Notes under the pieces: model-generated | The model's database searches: none | What the model was told of the DNA's origin: nothing | What the model saw: only the letters and a program-made list of their open reading frames with translations | NCBI RefSeq assembly: GCF_042429435.1 | Contig: NZ_JBHMAF010000108.1 | DNA from: Ectobacillus funiculus | GTDB lineage: Bacteria; Bacillota; Bacilli; Bacillales; Bacillaceae_G | Strand: one strand, 5' to 3' | Length of the DNA stretch: 64,000 bases | Part shown: positions 16,501 through 24,736 of the stretch, piece after piece | Numbering within the stretch: the first letter of the stretch is position 1 | Layout: the number at the start of each line of letters is the position of its first letter | Translations under genes and position numbers: made by a program

Positions 16501-16864
16501 GCAGTTCCGTTCTGTTGTGCAAGAGGATAGCACATTGCTGCTTGAAGGGGCGATGAGTGTACGTAATGGCCGAAAGCAGTGGGTAGTTAGTGGTATATAT
16601 CCACTCGAACGCATAGAGGAATACGAAGCGGAACAGAATAAACGTTTGTATATCAAACTCCCGTCTCAATATGACAAAGGTCTGTTTGCAAAAATCACGA
16701 AAACTTTATTGCATTATCCGGGACTTGCCCAAGTATTTATTTACTATGAAAAAGAACATAAAATGGTACAGTTATCCCGTCCTTTTTCTGTACATCCTAA
16801 TGAAGAGTGTATAAAAGTGCTAAAGGAAATTTCAGGTGCGGATAACGTTGCATTAAAAATGTGA
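13508..16864 (+). CDS. dnaE: DNA polymerase III subunit alpha, DnaE type
   Basis: The replicative polymerase that extends primers, mainly on the lagging strand in Bacillus; the second polymerase, PolC, is elsewhere. About 1118 residues. The order is an N-terminal PHP domain (FVHLQCQTVYSLL, residues 3-15), a C-family polymerase core with the catalytic PDIDIDFPD (about residues 380-390) and FGTLAAKAAVRDIGR, an HhH segment, and an OB fold near residues 960-1040. I take the GTG at 13508 (GGGGTG six bases upstream, giving MTFVHLQ); GTG at 13499, three codons earlier, is also possible. Confidence 0.95.
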   Translation: MTFVHLQCQTVYSLLQSACKIEPLVRRAKELGFQALAITDQNVMYGVIPFYKACKAAGIHPIIGLTASVLEEGASSSYPLVLLAETETGYQNLLKISSTIMTKTKDGIPKKWLARYAEGLIAISPGFNGEVEQLLLQQEDEQARTVIADYLEMFSSFYLSIQNHGLPEERLLQARLLQLSEDMHVPLVAANDVHYVDKTDAFVQDCLLCIEHGVKVEDTNRPRLKTEEYDLKSAEQMEGLFSFLPEALDHTVQIAQRCRVEVTFHESRLPEFPIDTGETSDEFLRRICEEGLRKRYEHITDVHRGRLQHELHVISRMGFSDYFLIVWDFMKYAHNLRMLTGPGRGSAAGSLVAYVLEITNIDPIQYRLLFERFLNPERVTMPDIDIDFPDVRRDEIISYVAQKYGQLHAAQIITFGTLAAKAAVRDIGRVMGLSQREMEQFSRLIPSRAGITLEQAYEDSAALREYTASNPRYERVFSAAKRVEGMPRHTSIHAAGVILSAAPLTNSVAVQQGHNDVYITQYPAEVLEELGLLKIDFLGLRNLTILENICSLITETSGEVVDLQRLPLDDEATFSLLGQGDTTGVFQLESSGMRNVLKALQPTVFEDIVAVNALYRPGPMEQIPAFIEAKHGKRTVEYPHPDLEPILKKTYGVVVYQEQIMEIASKMAGFSLGEADLLRRAVSKKKHEILDRERKPFVSGCLDKGYDEATAQAVYDLIVRFANYGFNRSHAVAYSMIAYQLAYLKANYPIAFMAALLTSAIGNEERMMQYVREAKRKNVQIFPPSIQTSDYRFYPEEEGIRYSLLGIRGIGSATVRDILQERRKGAFTDLFQLCVRLPSRTANRKHLELLIGAGCFDCFGVERASLLASLDTALEYAALVRPDDANQAEMFLDEDLVPKPSYAEAPPMQFAARLRLEKETLGLYVSGYPTQEYESFIQELQIPTLSEAVQSQSKSIRSIVFIVEVKVIRTKAMQNMAFLTICDKEEEWEAVVFPDTYAQFRSVVQEDSTLLLEGAMSVRNGRKQWVVSGIYPLERIEEYEAEQNKRLYIKLPSQYDKGLFAKITKTLLHYPGLAQVFIYYEKEHKMVQLSRPFSVHPNEECIKVLKEISGADNVALKM

Positions 16865-16972
16865 TAGACTTTTTTGTATCTTGTCCATTATAGTAATAAT
16901 GAAGCTCGTGGTCAGACCACTTTGGAGAGAAGAAAAACGAAGCAGCAATCCAATATGAGGAGAGTGAGCGTT

Positions 16973-18211
16973 TTGTCAACACTTCGCGATGAAGCTTTAC
17001 ATATGCACCGAGTACACCAAGGAAAGCTTGAAACAGTTTCAAAGGTTAAGGTGGCAAACGCAAAGGATTTAAGTCTTGCGTATTCACCAGGCGTGGCAGA
17101 GCCGTGCAAAGCTATCTATGACGATAAAAGCAAGGTGTACGAATATACAGTGAAGGGGAACTTGGTCGCTGTTGTAACGGATGGCACAGCTGTATTGGGT
17201 TTAGGGAATATAGGTCCAGAGGCGGCGCTGCCTGTTATGGAAGGAAAAGCGGTGTTGTTTAAAAGCTTTGCTGGTGTTGATGCATTTCCAATTGCTTTAA
17301 ATACAAACGATGTAGAAAAAATTATTGAAACTGTTAAGTTAATGGAACCAACATTTGGCGGCGTGAACCTTGAGGATATCGCGGCACCAAACTGTTTTGT
17401 TATAGAAGAACGCTTGAAGAAGGAAATAAACATTCCTGTGTTTCACGATGATCAGCACGGGACTGCAATTGTTACGGTGGCAGGACTTGTAAATGCTTTG
17501 AAATTAGTAGGTAAAAAGATGTCTGAAGTTAAAGTTGTCGCAAATGGAGCGGGCGCCGCTGGGATTGCGATTATGAAGTTGTTATATCACTATGGTGTTC
17601 GCGATATTATTATGTGTGATACAAAAGGTGCTATTTACGAAGGGCGTCCAATTGGCATGAACACAGTAAAAAATGAGATAGCAAAATATACGAATCGTGA
17701 TCGTAAGCAAGGATCGCTTGCCGATGTTATTCAAGGTGCAGACGTATTTATTGGTGTATCGGCAGAGGGAGCTCTCACGAAAGAGATGGTGCAAACGATG
17801 AATCGTCAGCCAATCATTTTTGCGATGGCGAATCCTGTGCCAGAGATTATGCCGGCAGATGCGAAAGCAGCGGGTGCAGCAGTTATCGGAACGGGACGAT
17901 CTGATTTCCCAAATCAGGTGAACAATGTATTAGCGTTTCCTGGAATTTTTCGCGGGGCACTTGATGTGCATGCGACGCAAATTAATGAAGAGATGAAGGT
18001 TGCTGCTGTACAGGCGATTGCAGGACTCATATCAGATGAGGAGCTACAGGCTGATTATATTATCCCGGCACCATTTGATCCACGTGTTGCTCCTCAGGTC
18101 GCGGCATATGTAGCAAAGGCAGCGATGGAGACGGGTGTAGCGCGCCGGAAGGTGAATCCAGACGAAATAGCTGAGAAAACAAGAAGATTGGCGACTATAG
18201 GAAAACAATAA
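16973..18211 (+). CDS. ytsJ: NAD(P)-dependent malic enzyme (YtsJ type)
   Basis: Decarboxylates malate to pyruvate with reduction of NAD(P). The 412 residues match the short bacterial class. Conserved parts are AKDLSLAYSPGVAEPC, VVTDGTAVLGLGNIGP, FHDDQHGTAIV (metal binding) and the Rossmann loop VVANGAGAAGIAIMKL. I use the TTG at 16973, ten bases after GAGGAGA, giving MSTLRDEALHMHR as in homologues; in-frame GTG and ATG lie a few codons upstream but too close to the ribosome site or without one. It follows dnaE by about 110 bases and precedes a GntR regulator. Confidence 0.9.
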   Translation: MSTLRDEALHMHRVHQGKLETVSKVKVANAKDLSLAYSPGVAEPCKAIYDDKSKVYEYTVKGNLVAVVTDGTAVLGLGNIGPEAALPVMEGKAVLFKSFAGVDAFPIALNTNDVEKIIETVKLMEPTFGGVNLEDIAAPNCFVIEERLKKEINIPVFHDDQHGTAIVTVAGLVNALKLVGKKMSEVKVVANGAGAAGIAIMKLLYHYGVRDIIMCDTKGAIYEGRPIGMNTVKNEIAKYTNRDRKQGSLADVIQGADVFIGVSAEGALTKEMVQTMNRQPIIFAMANPVPEIMPADAKAAGAAVIGTGRSDFPNQVNNVLAFPGIFRGALDVHATQINEEMKVAAVQAIAGLISDEELQADYIIPAPFDPRVAPQVAAYVAKAAMETGVARRKVNPDEIAEKTRRLATIGKQ

Positions 18212-18225
18212 GTGGGGAATGTTCA

Positions 18226-18864
18226 TTGACAGCAGTACAATCGAAGATATATCTAGAAATCGTTCATCAAATTCGTTCCATTATGGAGGGAGATGGTCTC
18301 AAGGCCGGCGACCGTCTCCCTTCAGAACGGGAACTGAGTGCACGTCTGAATGTGGGGCGTTCCTCTGTACGTGAGGCGCTTCGCGCACTAGAGCTTGTAG
18401 GGTTAATTGAAACACGCCGCGGGGAAGGGACGTTTGTGAAGCGCTTTTACGAGAACGGTCTTGTCCAGTTAATTGCAGCCTTTTTACTGCAAGATGAAAA
18501 GACAAAGCAAGATTTACTGCAGGTGAAGATGCTGCTCGAACGAAATATATTGAGCCTTTTGCTTAGCAAAACAAAAGAACAGCTTTTGCCGCTTTCGGAG
18601 CTTCTTTCCTCCAATGAAACATCGTTACTCCTTTTTCATCAAGCCTTTTTTAAGCAGGCTGTTGAGCTTACAGATAATCATCTGTTATACCGTATTTGGC
18701 TTATTGTGAGCGAGTATGCAGCAACATTTTCCTATAAAGCCGAAGTGCCATTGGAAGATATAACCTCTTATAAGAACATTTATAGAGCAATAGAAAACAA
18801 GGATATGGAACAGATGATGCATTGCTACGAGGAGGCTTCAAAAGTAATCCTATTGCACATGTAA
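18226..18864 (+). CDS. FadR-type GntR family transcription regulator
   Basis: A 212-residue regulator. Residues 1-75 form the GntR winged helix (PSERELSARLNVGRSSVREA, then LELVGLIETRRGEGTFV). The helical C-terminal part is shorter than a usual FCD ligand domain and lacks its clear metal-binding histidines. The start is TTG 15 bases after the malic enzyme stop, with GTGGGG upstream. Its place between the malic enzyme gene and accDA suggests a role in carbon or lipid control, but no operator or ligand can be read from the sequence. Confidence 0.85.
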   Translation: MTAVQSKIYLEIVHQIRSIMEGDGLKAGDRLPSERELSARLNVGRSSVREALRALELVGLIETRRGEGTFVKRFYENGLVQLIAAFLLQDEKTKQDLLQVKMLLERNILSLLLSKTKEQLLPLSELLSSNETSLLLFHQAFFKQAVELTDNHLLYRIWLIVSEYAATFSYKAEVPLEDITSYKNIYRAIENKDMEQMMHCYEEASKVILLHM

Positions 18865-18979
18865 GTTTTAGAACATACCGAAACGACATCAATCCTATTT
18901 AGCAACATATAAGGTAAAGAGAAAGGTCAGCTTGTTTTCGATATGGATAAAGCTGTATCTATTATAAAGGAGGGGTAAT

Positions 18980-19849
18980 GTGCTAAGAGATTTGTTTATT
19001 AAGAAAAAGAAATATGCAGCAATTCCTTCAGAGCAAATGAGAAGAGATGTTCCGGACGGTCTAATGACAAAGTGTCCAGAGTGTAAAAAAATTATGTATA
19101 CAAAGGAGCTTCTAAAAAACCTAAAGGTGTGTGCGAACTGCGGCTATCATCATCCGATGAATGCATGGGAGCGACTAGACAGCTTACTGGATGAACAGTC
19201 GTTTGTAGAATATGATCAAGAGATGATTTCGGCAAATCCGCTCCAGTTTGAAGGCTACGAGGAAAAGTTAGAGGGAGACCGCAAGCGAACAAAGCTCAAT
19301 GAAGCAGTTGTAACGGGCGAGGGAACAATTGATGAGATGCTTGTTGTTGTCGCGGTAATGGATTCGCGTTTTCGTATGGGAAGCATGGGTTCAGTCGTCG
19401 GAGAGAAGATTGCGCGCGCGATTGAGAAAGCAGGGGAACTGCAAGTGCCGTTCCTCATTTTCACAGCATCAGGCGGCGCAAGAATGCAAGAAGGCGTATT
19501 GAGTCTAATGCAAATGGCAAAAACAAGTGCTGCGCTAAAACGTTTTAGTACAAACGGAGGTCTTATTATTTCTGTTATGACTCACCCAACTACGGGCGGT
19601 GTTTCAGCAAGCTTTGCATCACTTGGAGACTATAACCTAGCGGAACCTGGTGCTCTAATTGGGTTTGCCGGACGACGTGTTATTCAACAAACGGTGCGCG
19701 AGGAGCTGCCAGAGGATTTTCAGACTGCGGAGTTTTTGCTCCAGCATGGGCAGCTAGATGCAGTGGTGAACCGTCTTGAAATGAAGGAAACATTGAGTAC
19801 GATTGTAGGGATTCATCATGTAGGGGGGACGGAGCAGTGGCAGAATTAG
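18980..19849 (+). CDS. accD: Acetyl-CoA carboxylase carboxyltransferase subunit beta
   Basis: With AccA it moves the carboxyl group from biotin to acetyl-CoA, giving malonyl-CoA for fatty-acid synthesis. 289 residues. An N-terminal four-cysteine zinc ribbon is seen (CPECKK ... CANCGYHHP, about residues 33-55), followed by the crotonase-fold domain with SGGARMQEGVLSLMQMAKT and THPTTGGVSASFASLGD. The start is GTG behind AAAGGAGGGG. It overlaps accA by 13 bases, so the two subunits are coupled. Confidence 0.95.
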   Translation: MLRDLFIKKKKYAAIPSEQMRRDVPDGLMTKCPECKKIMYTKELLKNLKVCANCGYHHPMNAWERLDSLLDEQSFVEYDQEMISANPLQFEGYEEKLEGDRKRTKLNEAVVTGEGTIDEMLVVVAVMDSRFRMGSMGSVVGEKIARAIEKAGELQVPFLIFTASGGARMQEGVLSLMQMAKTSAALKRFSTNGGLIISVMTHPTTGGVSASFASLGDYNLAEPGALIGFAGRRVIQQTVREELPEDFQTAEFLLQHGQLDAVVNRLEMKETLSTIVGIHHVGGTEQWQN

Positions 19850-20811
19850 AATTTGAAAAGCCCATTGTCCAGCTGCGAAATAAAATTCGCGAACTGAAAG
19901 AATATACGAATAACAGCCAAATGGACTTTAGTGAGGAGATTCGTATTCTAGAGGCGAAACTCGAGAATTTGGAGAACGAAGTATACGGTAGCATGAAGGT
20001 GTGGGATCGGGTACAAATAGCCCGTCATGCGGAGCGACCGACAACTCTAGATTATATTGAACATCTGTTTACAGACTTTTTCGAGTGCCACGGTGACCGT
20101 GCTTTTGGAGATGATGCTGCTATTGTTGGAGGGATCGCCAAGTACAAAGGCACTCCCATAACGGTAATTGGACATCAGCGTGGGAAGGATACGAAGGAGA
20201 ATATTCGCCGTAACTTTGGTATGCCCCATCCCGAAGGCTACCGAAAGGCACTTCGTTTAATGAAACAGGCTGAAAAATTTAAGCGTCCGATTGTTTGTTT
20301 TATTGATACGAAGGGCGCATATCCGGGAATGGCAGCGGAGGAGCGCGGACAAAGTGAGGCAATTGCGCGTAACTTGTTTGAAATGGCTGGCCTAGCCGTT
20401 CCGATTGTCTGTATTGTCATTGGTGAAGGAGGAAGCGGCGGCGCATTAGGACTCGGTGTCGGGAATTATGTGCATATGCTGGAGAATTCAACGTATTCTG
20501 TTATTTCTCCAGAAGGGGCCGCAACTATTCTTTGGAAAGATGCAAGCAAAGCAAAGGAAGCAGCAGAGGCGATGGGCATTACGGCAGCGGATTTGAAGCG
20601 TCTGGGCGTTATTGATGAAATCATTCCTGAGGTGCGGGGAGGAGCACATCGTGATGTGAAGCAGCAGGCGAAACTCATGGATGAAGTGCTGAGGCAGTCA
20701 CTAGAGAAGCTAAGACAGATGACCGAAGAAGAGCTTCTTGAGCAAAGATATGAGAAGTATATGAAAATGGGGCAGGTTTCGTTTGCTGAGGAATCAATTG
20801 GGGCACAATAA
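19837..20811 (+). CDS. accA: Acetyl-CoA carboxylase carboxyltransferase subunit alpha
   Basis: Partner of AccD in the carboxyltransferase. 324 residues. Family stretches are an N-terminal helical part (LRNKIRELKE), ECHGDRAFGDDAAIVGG, FIDTKGAYPGMAAEERGQSE and IGEGGSGGALGLGVGN. The GTG start lies inside the end of accD with GGGGGACGGAG upstream. No terminator follows directly; the next hairpin is about 190 bases on, before pfkA. Confidence 0.95.
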   Translation: MAELEFEKPIVQLRNKIRELKEYTNNSQMDFSEEIRILEAKLENLENEVYGSMKVWDRVQIARHAERPTTLDYIEHLFTDFFECHGDRAFGDDAAIVGGIAKYKGTPITVIGHQRGKDTKENIRRNFGMPHPEGYRKALRLMKQAEKFKRPIVCFIDTKGAYPGMAAEERGQSEAIARNLFEMAGLAVPIVCIVIGEGGSGGALGLGVGNYVHMLENSTYSVISPEGAATILWKDASKAKEAAEAMGITAADLKRLGVIDEIIPEVRGGAHRDVKQQAKLMDEVLRQSLEKLRQMTEEELLEQRYEKYMKMGQVSFAEESIGAQ

Positions 20812-21000
20812 AAGCGTAAGCTCCCTGTTTTGTTTAGTCGACAGGCAAACAAGCGTGTCTCTGTAGTGAAGCCGAGTATGAAATCTTTCCATATGTTCGA
20901 TGCGGTTCAGGAACTTTTATGTGTGAGAACAATTTGGGGACTGAAGTAGATCGCATACGCTAGACGATATTCCAAAAGCTATACACCCTTACTTAATAGA
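20812..21000. other. accA-pfkA intergenic segment without recognised features
   Basis: The roughly 190 bases between accA and the terminator show no open frame with a ribosome site, no repeat copy and no clear hairpin. Confidence 0.4.
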
Positions 21001-21038
21001 AAAAAACGTGCATTCCTTTCTCAGAATGCACGTTTTTT
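21001..21038 (+). terminator. Intrinsic terminator after accDA
   Basis: AAAAAACGTGCATT pairs perfectly with AATGCACGTTTTTT over a 10-base loop; symmetrical, so it could act both ways. Confidence 0.85.
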
Positions 21039-21061
21039 CTTCTCAAATATGCATCTTCCCA

Positions 21062-21091
21062 TTGTGCTTCCGTAATTTTTCATGGTATTTT
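21062..21091 (+). promoter_or_regulatory. Putative promoter of pfkA-pyk
   Basis: TTGTGC and TATTTT are 18 bases apart, with a TG one base before the -10 (extended -10). The -10 hexamer itself is weak. Confidence 0.4.
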
Positions 21092-21126
21092 ATTAGAGGG
21101 CAAATAAACTTTCGAGGTGATTGCAG

Positions 21127-22086
21127 ATGAAACGTATTGGAGTTTTAACAAGCGGCGGAGATTCGCCGGGAATGAATGCTGCTGTGCGCGCTGTTGTCCG
21201 CAAAGCAATTTATCATGACGTGGAAGTATACGGTGTGTATCATGGATACTCCGGTCTTATTTCAGGTCATATCGAAAAGCTAGAGCTTGGTTCTGTTGGT
21301 GACATTATTCATCGCGGAGGAACAAAGCTGTATTCAGCAAGATGTCCGGAGTTTAGAACATTAGAAGGACAAATGCAAGGCATTGAGCAATTGAAAAAAT
21401 TCGGTATTGAAGGCCTGGTTGTCATTGGCGGCGACGGTTCTTATCAAGGAGCGAAAAAGCTAACAGAACATGGTTATCCTTGTATAGGCGTTCCTGGAAC
21501 AATTGATAACGATATTCCGGGTACTGATTTTACAATTGGTTTTGATACAGCACTGAACACAGTAATCGATGCAATCGATAAAATTCGTGATACAGCAACT
21601 TCCCACGAACGTACATATGTAATTGAAGTTATGGGTCGACATGCTGGGGATATTGCGCTATGGGCTGGTTTGGCGGATGGTGCGGAAACAATTTTGGTTC
21701 CGGAAGTAGACTTTGACATGCAAGATATCATTGCACGTTTAAAACGAGGTCACGAACGCGGCAAGAAGCACAGTATTATTGTAGTGGCTGAAGGGGTAGG
21801 CAGTGCGATTGAGATCGGTAAGAACATTGAAGAGGCAACGAGTCTGGATACGCGCGTAACAGTGTTAGGTCACGTACAACGCGGTGGTTCTCCAAGTGCA
21901 TTTGACCGCGTATTAGCTAGCCGTTTAGGGGCAAGAGCGGTTGAACTTCTTTTAGAAGGAAAAGGCGGCCGTTGTGTTGGGATTCAAAACAACAAGCTTG
22001 TAGACCATGATATCATTGAAGCATTAGCACAGAAGCACACAATTGATGAAGATATGTATCGATTATCTCAGGAATTATCCATTTAG
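21127..22086 (+). CDS. pfkA: ATP-dependent 6-phosphofructokinase
   Basis: Phosphorylates fructose 6-phosphate, the committed step of glycolysis. 319 residues, the standard bacterial length. Motifs are LTSGGDSPGMNAAVRA (ATP site), GGDGSYQGA, the catalytic PGTIDNDIPGTDFTIGFDT and MGRHAGDIALW. The ATG at 21127 has AGGTGA 8 bases upstream and gives MKRIGVLTSGG; a TTG two codons earlier is less likely. It is followed by pyk 66 bases later with no terminator between, so the two form an operon. Confidence 0.96.
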   Translation: MKRIGVLTSGGDSPGMNAAVRAVVRKAIYHDVEVYGVYHGYSGLISGHIEKLELGSVGDIIHRGGTKLYSARCPEFRTLEGQMQGIEQLKKFGIEGLVVIGGDGSYQGAKKLTEHGYPCIGVPGTIDNDIPGTDFTIGFDTALNTVIDAIDKIRDTATSHERTYVIEVMGRHAGDIALWAGLADGAETILVPEVDFDMQDIIARLKRGHERGKKHSIIVVAEGVGSAIEIGKNIEEATSLDTRVTVLGHVQRGGSPSAFDRVLASRLGARAVELLLEGKGGRCVGIQNNKLVDHDIIEALAQKHTIDEDMYRLSQELSI

Positions 22087-22117
22087 TAGGACATAATTGA
22101 AATTTGGTACGTCAAAA

Positions 22118-22132
22118 TTGGGAACGTTTCCA
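22118..22132 (+). promoter_or_regulatory. Possible CcpA cre site between pfkA and pyk
   Basis: TTGGGAACGTTTCCA has one mismatch to the consensus WTGNAANCGNWNNCW and is nearly palindromic around CG. Known CcpA control in this operon acts at other positions, so this is tentative. Confidence 0.35.
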
Positions 22133-22152
22133 TAAAAAAGCGGAGGTATTGT

Positions 22153-23910
22153 ATGCGTAAGACGAAAATAGTATGTACTATTGGACCGGCAAGTGAAAGT
22201 ATTGAGAAGCTAACGCAACTCATGGAAGCAGGTATGAATGTTGCTCGTTTGAATTTCTCACATGGCAGTCACGAGGAGCATGCAGCACGTATTACTAATA
22301 TTCGTGAAGCGGCAAAGCAAACAGGAAAAACAATTGCAATTTTGCTTGATACAAAGGGCCCTGAAATTCGTACACACGATTTTGAGAATGGACAAGCGGA
22401 ATTAAAAACAGGTCAGGAAGTTATTATTTCCATGGAGCAGGTTTTAGGAACAGCGGAAAAATTCTCAGTATCCTATACAGGCTTGTATGATGATGTTGAT
22501 ACAGGATCACGCATCTTAATTGATGACGGTTTGATTGAATTAGAGGTTATCGGTAAAGCAAATGGTGAAATTCGTACCAAAGTATTAAATAGCGGCCTTG
22601 TTAAAAATAAAAAGGGTGTAAACGTACCAAATGTAAGTATCAAGTTGCCTGGTATCACTGAAAAAGACGTGCAGGATATTCTTTTTGGTGTTGAGCAGGG
22701 CGTAGACTTTATCGCGGCTTCCTTTGTGCGTAAGGCATCTGACGTTTTAGAAATTCGTGAGCTGTTAGCAGAAAAAGGCGCGAAACACATTCAAATCATT
22801 CCAAAAATCGAAAACCAAGAGGGTATTGACAATATTGATGCCATTCTAGAGGTTTCCAACGGTCTTATGGTTGCTCGTGGTGACCTGGGTGTAGAAATCC
22901 CGCCAGAAGAAGTACCGCTCGTACAAAAGAGCCTAATTAACAAGTGTAATCTTCAAGGAAAGCCTGTTATTACAGCAACACAAATGCTTGATAGCATGCA
23001 ACGCAACCCTCGTCCAACACGCGCTGAAGCAAGTGACGTAGCCAACGCAATTTTTGACGGTACAGATGCAATTATGCTTTCTGGTGAAACTGCTGCGGGA
23101 CAATATCCTGTAGAGTCAGTTAAAATGATGGCGACTATTGCTACTCGCGTAGAAAGATCTCTAGTCTATCAAGATATCTTCCGCAAGCGTATTGAAGAAG
23201 TGAGCCCAAGTATTGCAGATGCAATCTGTCAATCAGTTGCGCATACAGCTCTTTCTTTAGATGTAGTAGCAATTGTAGCACCTACAGAGAGCGGTCATAC
23301 AGCAAAAATGATCTCTAAATATCGTCCAAAGTCTCCAATTATTGCGGTTTCCGCAGATGATCGTGTATGTCGTAAGCTTGCACTTGTATGGGGTGTACAA
23401 GCATATTTAGCGCAAGATCCTGTATATTCTACGGATGAAATGCTTGAGGGCGCTATTCAAGCATCTAAAGACACAGGCATTGTAAAATCAGGAGATACAG
23501 TTGTAATCGCAGCGGGTGTGCCTATTGGTGAAACAGGAACAACAAACTTAATGAAGGTTCATGTTGTAGGCGAGCAAATTGTTAAGGGGCAAGGTATTGG
23601 CCGCAAAAGCAGCAAAGGACGAGTTGTTGTTGCGAAAACGGCTGAAGAAGCACTTGCAAAGATGCAGCCAGGAGCTATTTTAGTTACAACTAGCACAGAC
23701 AAGGATATGATGCCGGCAGTTGAACAAGCAAGCGCGCTTGTAATCGAAGAAGGCGGTTTAACAAGTCATGCTGCTGTTGTAGGGGTATCTATCGGTATTC
23801 CAGTTATCGTAGGTGTAAATAACGCTACTTCTATTCTAAAGGATGATCAGGAAGTAACAGTTGATGCAGCACGAGGGATTGTTTATAACGGACATGCAAT
23901 AGTTCTATAA
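22153..23910 (+). CDS. pyk: Pyruvate kinase with C-terminal PEP-utilising domain
   Basis: Makes pyruvate and ATP from phosphoenolpyruvate. 585 residues, longer than the E. coli enzyme because it carries the extra C-terminal domain known from Bacillus and Geobacillus. The core has LNFSHGSHEEH, IPKIENQEG, MVARGDLGVE and PTRAEASDVANAIFDGTDA. The extra domain (about residues 475-585) shows GAILVTTSTDKDM and GGLTSHAAVVG, the histidine-bearing motif of PEP-utilising enzymes. The ATG follows GGAGG. A terminator follows. Confidence 0.96.
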   Translation: MRKTKIVCTIGPASESIEKLTQLMEAGMNVARLNFSHGSHEEHAARITNIREAAKQTGKTIAILLDTKGPEIRTHDFENGQAELKTGQEVIISMEQVLGTAEKFSVSYTGLYDDVDTGSRILIDDGLIELEVIGKANGEIRTKVLNSGLVKNKKGVNVPNVSIKLPGITEKDVQDILFGVEQGVDFIAASFVRKASDVLEIRELLAEKGAKHIQIIPKIENQEGIDNIDAILEVSNGLMVARGDLGVEIPPEEVPLVQKSLINKCNLQGKPVITATQMLDSMQRNPRPTRAEASDVANAIFDGTDAIMLSGETAAGQYPVESVKMMATIATRVERSLVYQDIFRKRIEEVSPSIADAICQSVAHTALSLDVVAIVAPTESGHTAKMISKYRPKSPIIAVSADDRVCRKLALVWGVQAYLAQDPVYSTDEMLEGAIQASKDTGIVKSGDTVVIAAGVPIGETGTTNLMKVHVVGEQIVKGQGIGRKSSKGRVVVAKTAEEALAKMQPGAILVTTSTDKDMMPAVEQASALVIEEGGLTSHAAVVGVSIGIPVIVGVNNATSILKDDQEVTVDAARGIVYNGHAIVL

Positions 23911-23919
23911 GGGATAAGG

Positions 23920-23949
23920 AAGGGAGAGAGTGAATCTCTCCCTTTTTCT
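23920..23949 (+). terminator. Intrinsic terminator of pfkA-pyk
   Basis: AAGGGAGAGA pairs with TCTCTCCCTT over a 5-base loop, followed by a T-rich tail (TTTCTT). Confidence 0.85.
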
Positions 23950-23950
23950 T

Positions 23951-24083
23951 ACATTTAAGAGAGTACAAATTTCCAGCTGGAAGACAATTCGACATAGTTA
24001 GAAATTTTAGGAATACAGTATAAGTGCAACTACGCCTCTGTCTTCGCCCAAGAGCGGGGCTCGCCAATCGACGAGTTTTCTTT
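23951..24083 (+). repeat. 134-bp dispersed repeat, full copy
   Basis: Complete copy from ACATTTAAGAGAG to GACGAGTTTTCTTT. It starts within the T-tail of the pyk terminator and points along pyk. Confidence 0.9.
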
Positions 24084-24203
24084 ATTCGACTAGGAAAAAT
24101 TTTGAGGGGTGTCTAGCTCACATTGTCTGCTTCAGCTCTCCAGAATGTTTTTTGGTGAAAAGGCTGGATTATGGAAATTTATTCTTAATAGGAGGGGAAA
24201 ATA

Positions 24204-24596
24204 ATGGTGAAGCTTCTTATCCTCTTGTTTATTATTGTACCTGCTTTAGAGGTTACACTGCTTGTGGCGTCGAGTCATTGGATTGGTATTTGGCCGACAT
24301 TTTTGATGATTATAGCAACCGGAATCATTGGCGCATATTTAGCAAAGAAGCAAGGAATAGCAGTGTTGCGAGAGGTGCAGTATCGTCTGAGCCGCGGGCA
24401 AATGCCGACAGAATCTCTTCTAGATGGAGGTTGTATTTTGATTGGCGGAATATTGCTGCTTACACCAGGCTATGCTACCGATATTATCGGTTTTTTACTT
24501 CTGTTTCCTATTACAAGAAAGATCGTTACATATTGGTTCTTGAAATGGATCGAGAAGAAAATAAAGAAAAATAACCAAACAATCATTTGGAAATAA
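24204..24596 (+). CDS. FxsA family membrane protein
   Basis: A 130-residue integral membrane protein of the FxsA/UPF0716 family. Hydrophobic segments lie at residues 3-20 (LLILLFIIVPALEVTLLV), 27-45 (WPTFLMIIATGIIGAYLA) and 74-105 (LDGGCILIGGILLLTPGYAT and beyond), with a basic tail. The family is named after suppression of F exclusion of phage T7 in E. coli; its role in Bacillus (where the gene is ytzA) is unknown. AGGAGGGG stands just before the ATG. A longer frame starting at 24152 is out of phase and is a shadow. Confidence 0.82.
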   Translation: MVKLLILLFIIVPALEVTLLVASSHWIGIWPTFLMIIATGIIGAYLAKKQGIAVLREVQYRLSRGQMPTESLLDGGCILIGGILLLTPGYATDIIGFLLLFPITRKIVTYWFLKWIEKKIKKNNQTIIWK

Positions 24597-24630
24597 AAAG
24601 CGATTCGGTCACAGTCCGAATCGCTTTTTA
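24596..24630 (+). terminator. Intrinsic terminator between fxsA and ytvI
   Basis: AAAAAGCGATTCGG pairs with CCGAATCGCTTTTT over a 7-base loop. A- and T-runs on both sides allow it to serve fxsA and, from the other strand, ytvI. Confidence 0.85.
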
Positions 24631-24632
24631 TC

Positions 24633-24731
24633 ACCTTAGGAAAGTGAAAATTTCCAGGAGGAAAGGAGTTTGACGTGTCAGGAAATTTTAAGAGCAAAGT
24701 GTAAGTGCAACTATGCCTCTGTCTTCGCCCT
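24633..24731 (+). repeat. 134-bp dispersed repeat, truncated at ytvI stop
   Basis: A diverged copy from ACCTTAGGAAAG to CTCTGTCTTCGCCC. The last third is lost, and the copy ends 6 bases before the ytvI stop codon. The arms AAATTTCC and GGAAATTTT are intact. Confidence 0.8.
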
Positions 24732-24736
24732 GCAGG

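Noticed and set aside
24152..24574. 140-residue frame overlapping fxsA
   Set aside because: Out of phase with the clearly conserved FxsA-family protein; a shadow frame.
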